Assembly: GCA_015904075.1 (NCBI GenBank)
Contig: JABMDH010000019.1
Coordinates: 24,790-30,661 of the forward strand
Direction: 5' to 3'
From: Nitrospira sp.
GTDB lineage: Bacteria; Nitrospirota; Nitrospiria; Nitrospirales; Nitrospiraceae
Length of the DNA: 5,872 nt
The notes under the pieces were generated by a model. That model worked only from the letters and a program-made list of their open reading frames with translations, made no database searches and had not been told where the DNA came from. Position numbers and translations under genes: made by a program. Of this stretch, positions 4,079 to 5,872 are shown in pieces (the stretch's first letter is position 1; each line of letters begins with the position of its first letter).

Positions 4079-5872
4079 CAGAATCCTCCCTCTGCGCCAT
4101 CAACCCTGAAAAGAGGAGGCAACAAAACGATCCGCAGGCTGCGGTCAATCCAATTGCATGGAGCACGGGGATCTTCGAGAAGGCCAACAGGCCGAACACG
4201 AGAATCGTCGTCGTGCTACAGACCAGTAAACCAAACACGGTCTTGGCTCGCTCGATTTCAGTCCCCTCCTGTCGATTGAAGAACAGAGAATAATCGAGCC
4301 CCAACCCGATCACAAGCAGAAAGGTTGCCACATGAAATAATGAGAGCGACTCACCTGATCCGTTCACAACGGCAGCCACAACGATCAGTGCGCAGCCGAT
4401 CGGAGCAAGTACCGGTCCGAGCCGAGTGATCGATCCCAATCCGACTGCCAGCGAAACCGTAATGGCAATTGTCCCCCACCCCACTAATTGCATCATCCGA
4501 TTGCGATAGGCCCGCATCAGCCGGTTCGACTCTTCCTTCAAGTCCACATAACTCACCGAGGTGTCTCCCCAGCTTGCCGCTGCCGTCGCAAGCTGGGTCC
4601 GATCAAGAACTCCACGGAGCGGAACAATCGCCAGCCATTCATCCTGATGGGAGAACAGTAACGACTCCAATTTCATGCCCAACGTCGTCCCCCTGAATGT
4701 ATTCCGATCGATAAACGGCAGACTCCGTGCCTCATCGACCGCCGTCACGAATGGAGCGAACAACCCAGACTTAAACGGAAGCCCCTTCTGCGCTGCATCG
4801 AGATTCCTTTCAAGCACCTCCCGATCAGGCAAAGCCTTCAGCCGTTCCTGCTGCAGATGATGGCTCGGCAGATAGCGCGAGACAATGTCGTAGCCGGACA
4901 ACACACGACCTTCTCGCAGCTGCTCCAGCCTCGGCATCATGACTTCTGCCTTCATCAAAAGAGCCTCGACGCTCGTCCCCTCGACGACGAATAGATCCCG
5001 CACATCCGGCGCACCCAGTTCCTGTCGCAGATGCTGATCCAACTCTTTCTTGTTCGCCGACAGGGGACTCAGGCTTTCCAGATCTTCCTGCCAGAGCGGC
5101 GTATCAGACCATATCAGTACAATTGTCGCAAGAATGACCGCCACCGGCGCCACAATCCTCGCTTTCGGCAGACCATCCACGAAGCGTCCCAAATCCGGTC
5201 TGATTTCCCGAGGAACAAATCCGGCAGGGATACAGACAGGGAGCACCCAACGAGTCACCACCGCCGCCGTTCCCAGCCCGGCCACCGCAAAGAGCCCCAG
5301 TTGCGCCAAGGCAGGAAACCCGGCAAGCAGCAACGATGAAAATCCGATGGCCGTCGTCACAATCCCCAGCCGCATCGTCGGCCAGATCGCACGCATCGTC
5401 GTCTGGGCAGACTCCTTCCTGGTCAGATGGCTGAACAAATGAATAGGGTAATCGTCCACGACGCCCAACAACGTGATGCCGAACCCCAACGTGATGCCAT
5501 GAACGAATCCGAACCAACTATTCACGGCAACCAGGCCGGCCAGGATTCCGCTGGTCAGCGGAATCAGACTCAAGACCATCAGGGTGATTGATCGATAGGT
5601 GACGCAGAGAAAGACAACGACCAGCAGGGACGCCGTGACCGAAAGCCACCGAATCTCCTGTTCGATCGTTTGCTGGATTTCCACCGCAAATACCCCGGGG
5701 CCGCTCATAAGCAATCGGGCCGACGACGGGTCCTTGCGTAGCTGTTGAAAGACCGCTTGAATATGCTGCTGAATTGCTGCCTGCGCCTCGGCATCGAACC
5801 CGGCGGCTTTGGTTTGCACCACGAGCAGAGCCCGCTGGAGATCCGCCGACATCCAAACTTCTCGATGCTTCG
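4071..5872 (-). CDS. MMPL/RND-family lipid exporter, ApeN-like (5' end outside window)
   Basis: This large inner-membrane transporter of the MMPL branch of the RND superfamily has its frame open to the window edge. The ATG at 5852 is most likely an internal Met: the preceding codons read KHREVW and a first membrane segment plus the start of the first periplasmic domain are still missing. Numbering from that Met, the end of periplasmic domain 1 (RALLVVQTKAAGFD, 7-20) is followed by a membrane block (about 70-210) with the proton-relay-type motif GVVDDYPIHLF (130-140), a helix near 233-248, a second periplasmic domain (about 250-450), and a second membrane block (455-583) with the matching motif GLGLDYSLFF (516-525). 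The two halves show the usual internal duplication. Family members in APE clusters are near 750-800 aa, so roughly 150-200 residues lie upstream. It probably exports the polyene lipid or its precursor. Its stop overlaps the KS start by 8 bp. Confidence 0.9.
   Translation of the reverse strand, partial: KHREVWMSADLQRALLVVQTKAAGFDAEAQAAIQQHIQAVFQQLRKDPSSARLLMSGPGVFAVEIQQTIEQEIRWLSVTASLLVVVFLCVTYRSITLMVLSLIPLTSGILAGLVAVNSWFGFVHGITLGFGITLLGVVDDYPIHLFSHLTRKESAQTTMRAIWPTMRLGIVTTAIGFSSLLLAGFPALAQLGLFAVAGLGTAAVVTRWVLPVCIPAGFVPREIRPDLGRFVDGLPKARIVAPVAVILATIVLIWSDTPLWQEDLESLSPLSANKKELDQHLRQELGAPDVRDLFVVEGTSVEALLMKAEVMMPRLEQLREGRVLSGYDIVSRYLPSHHLQQERLKALPDREVLERNLDAAQKGLPFKSGLFAPFVTAVDEARSLPFIDRNTFRGTTLGMKLESLLFSHQDEWLAIVPLRGVLDRTQLATAAASWGDTSVSYVDLKEESNRLMRAYRNRMMQLVGWGTIAITVSLAVGLGSITRLGPVLAPIGCALIVVAAVVNGSGESLSLFHVATFLLVIGLGLDYSLFFNRQEGTEIERAKTVFGLLVCSTTTILVFGLLAFSKIPVLHAIGLTAACGSFCCLLFSGLMAQREDSGA
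4085..4090 (-). promoter_or_regulatory. Ribosome binding site of the ketosynthase
   Basis: The minus strand reads GGGAGG within GAGGGAGGATTCTG, ending six bases before the GTG at 4078. It lies inside the last codons of the exporter gene and supports GTG 4078 over the ATG six codons later. Confidence 0.6.

Noticed and set aside
5850..5852. ATG as the true start of the exporter
   Set aside because: The frame is open to the window edge, there is no Shine-Dalgarno before it, and a full family member needs a first membrane helix and more periplasmic domain upstream.

Overview
The window is a tightly packed, single-direction gene block. All genes read right to left on the minus strand, and both ends are cut by the window edges. 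The gene set matches an aryl polyene (APE)/xanthomonadin/flexirubin-type pigment cluster: an MMPL-family exporter, a ketosynthase (KS), a short KS-like chain-length-factor partner, an ApeP-type hotdog dehydratase, a FabG/ApeQ-type ketoreductase and a family 2 glycosyltransferase. The order exporter, KS, dehydratase, reductase resembles the apeN-O-P-Q order of known APE clusters, here with an ApeC-like gene between KS and dehydratase. The high-GC bias, the Gram-negative cluster type and the decayed GAAACGTG/GGCGTA intergenic repeat would fit a Nitrospira-like bacterium or a proteobacterium. That taxonomic guess is weak.

Layout in transcription order: MMPL exporter (5872 to 4071, 5' end outside the window); ketosynthase region (4078 to 2287, rearranged); ApeC-like KS-fold partner (2290 to 1490); ApeP-like 3-hydroxyacyl-ACP dehydratase (1502 to 1059); FabG/ApeQ-like 3-oxoacyl-ACP reductase (1062 to 337); a 43-bp spacer with short repeats; GT2 glycosyltransferase (293 to 1, 3' end outside the window). 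Successive genes overlap by 8, 4, 13 and 4 bp, so they are probably one translationally coupled operon. There is no internal promoter or terminator that I can support, and no gene-free stretch over 300 bases.

Expected joint function (from the families): KS plus ApeC-like partner extends an acyl-ACP with malonyl units, the reductase and dehydratase turn each ketide into a trans double bond, the MMPL protein exports the lipid-linked product and the GT2 probably modifies the lipid anchor or head group. ACPs, starter-unit enzymes, acyltransferases and the LolA-like carrier would lie outside the window.

The striking feature is in the KS gene. A 574-bp segment is present twice, head to tail with no gap (2324-2897 and 2898-3471). 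The copies differ at about 48 positions by hand count, with no indels, and only about 10 of roughly 191 amino acids differ. The repeat length is 3n+1, so the upstream KS loses its last strand and ends in an out-of-frame tail, while the downstream fragment lacks the catalytic cysteine. Removing one repeat unit restores a clean 405-aa KS whose stop overlaps the next start as ATGA. The pattern indicates two separately evolved KS alleles or paralogs brought together recently, either by real recombination/deletion or by end-to-end joining of two overlapping strain contigs during assembly.
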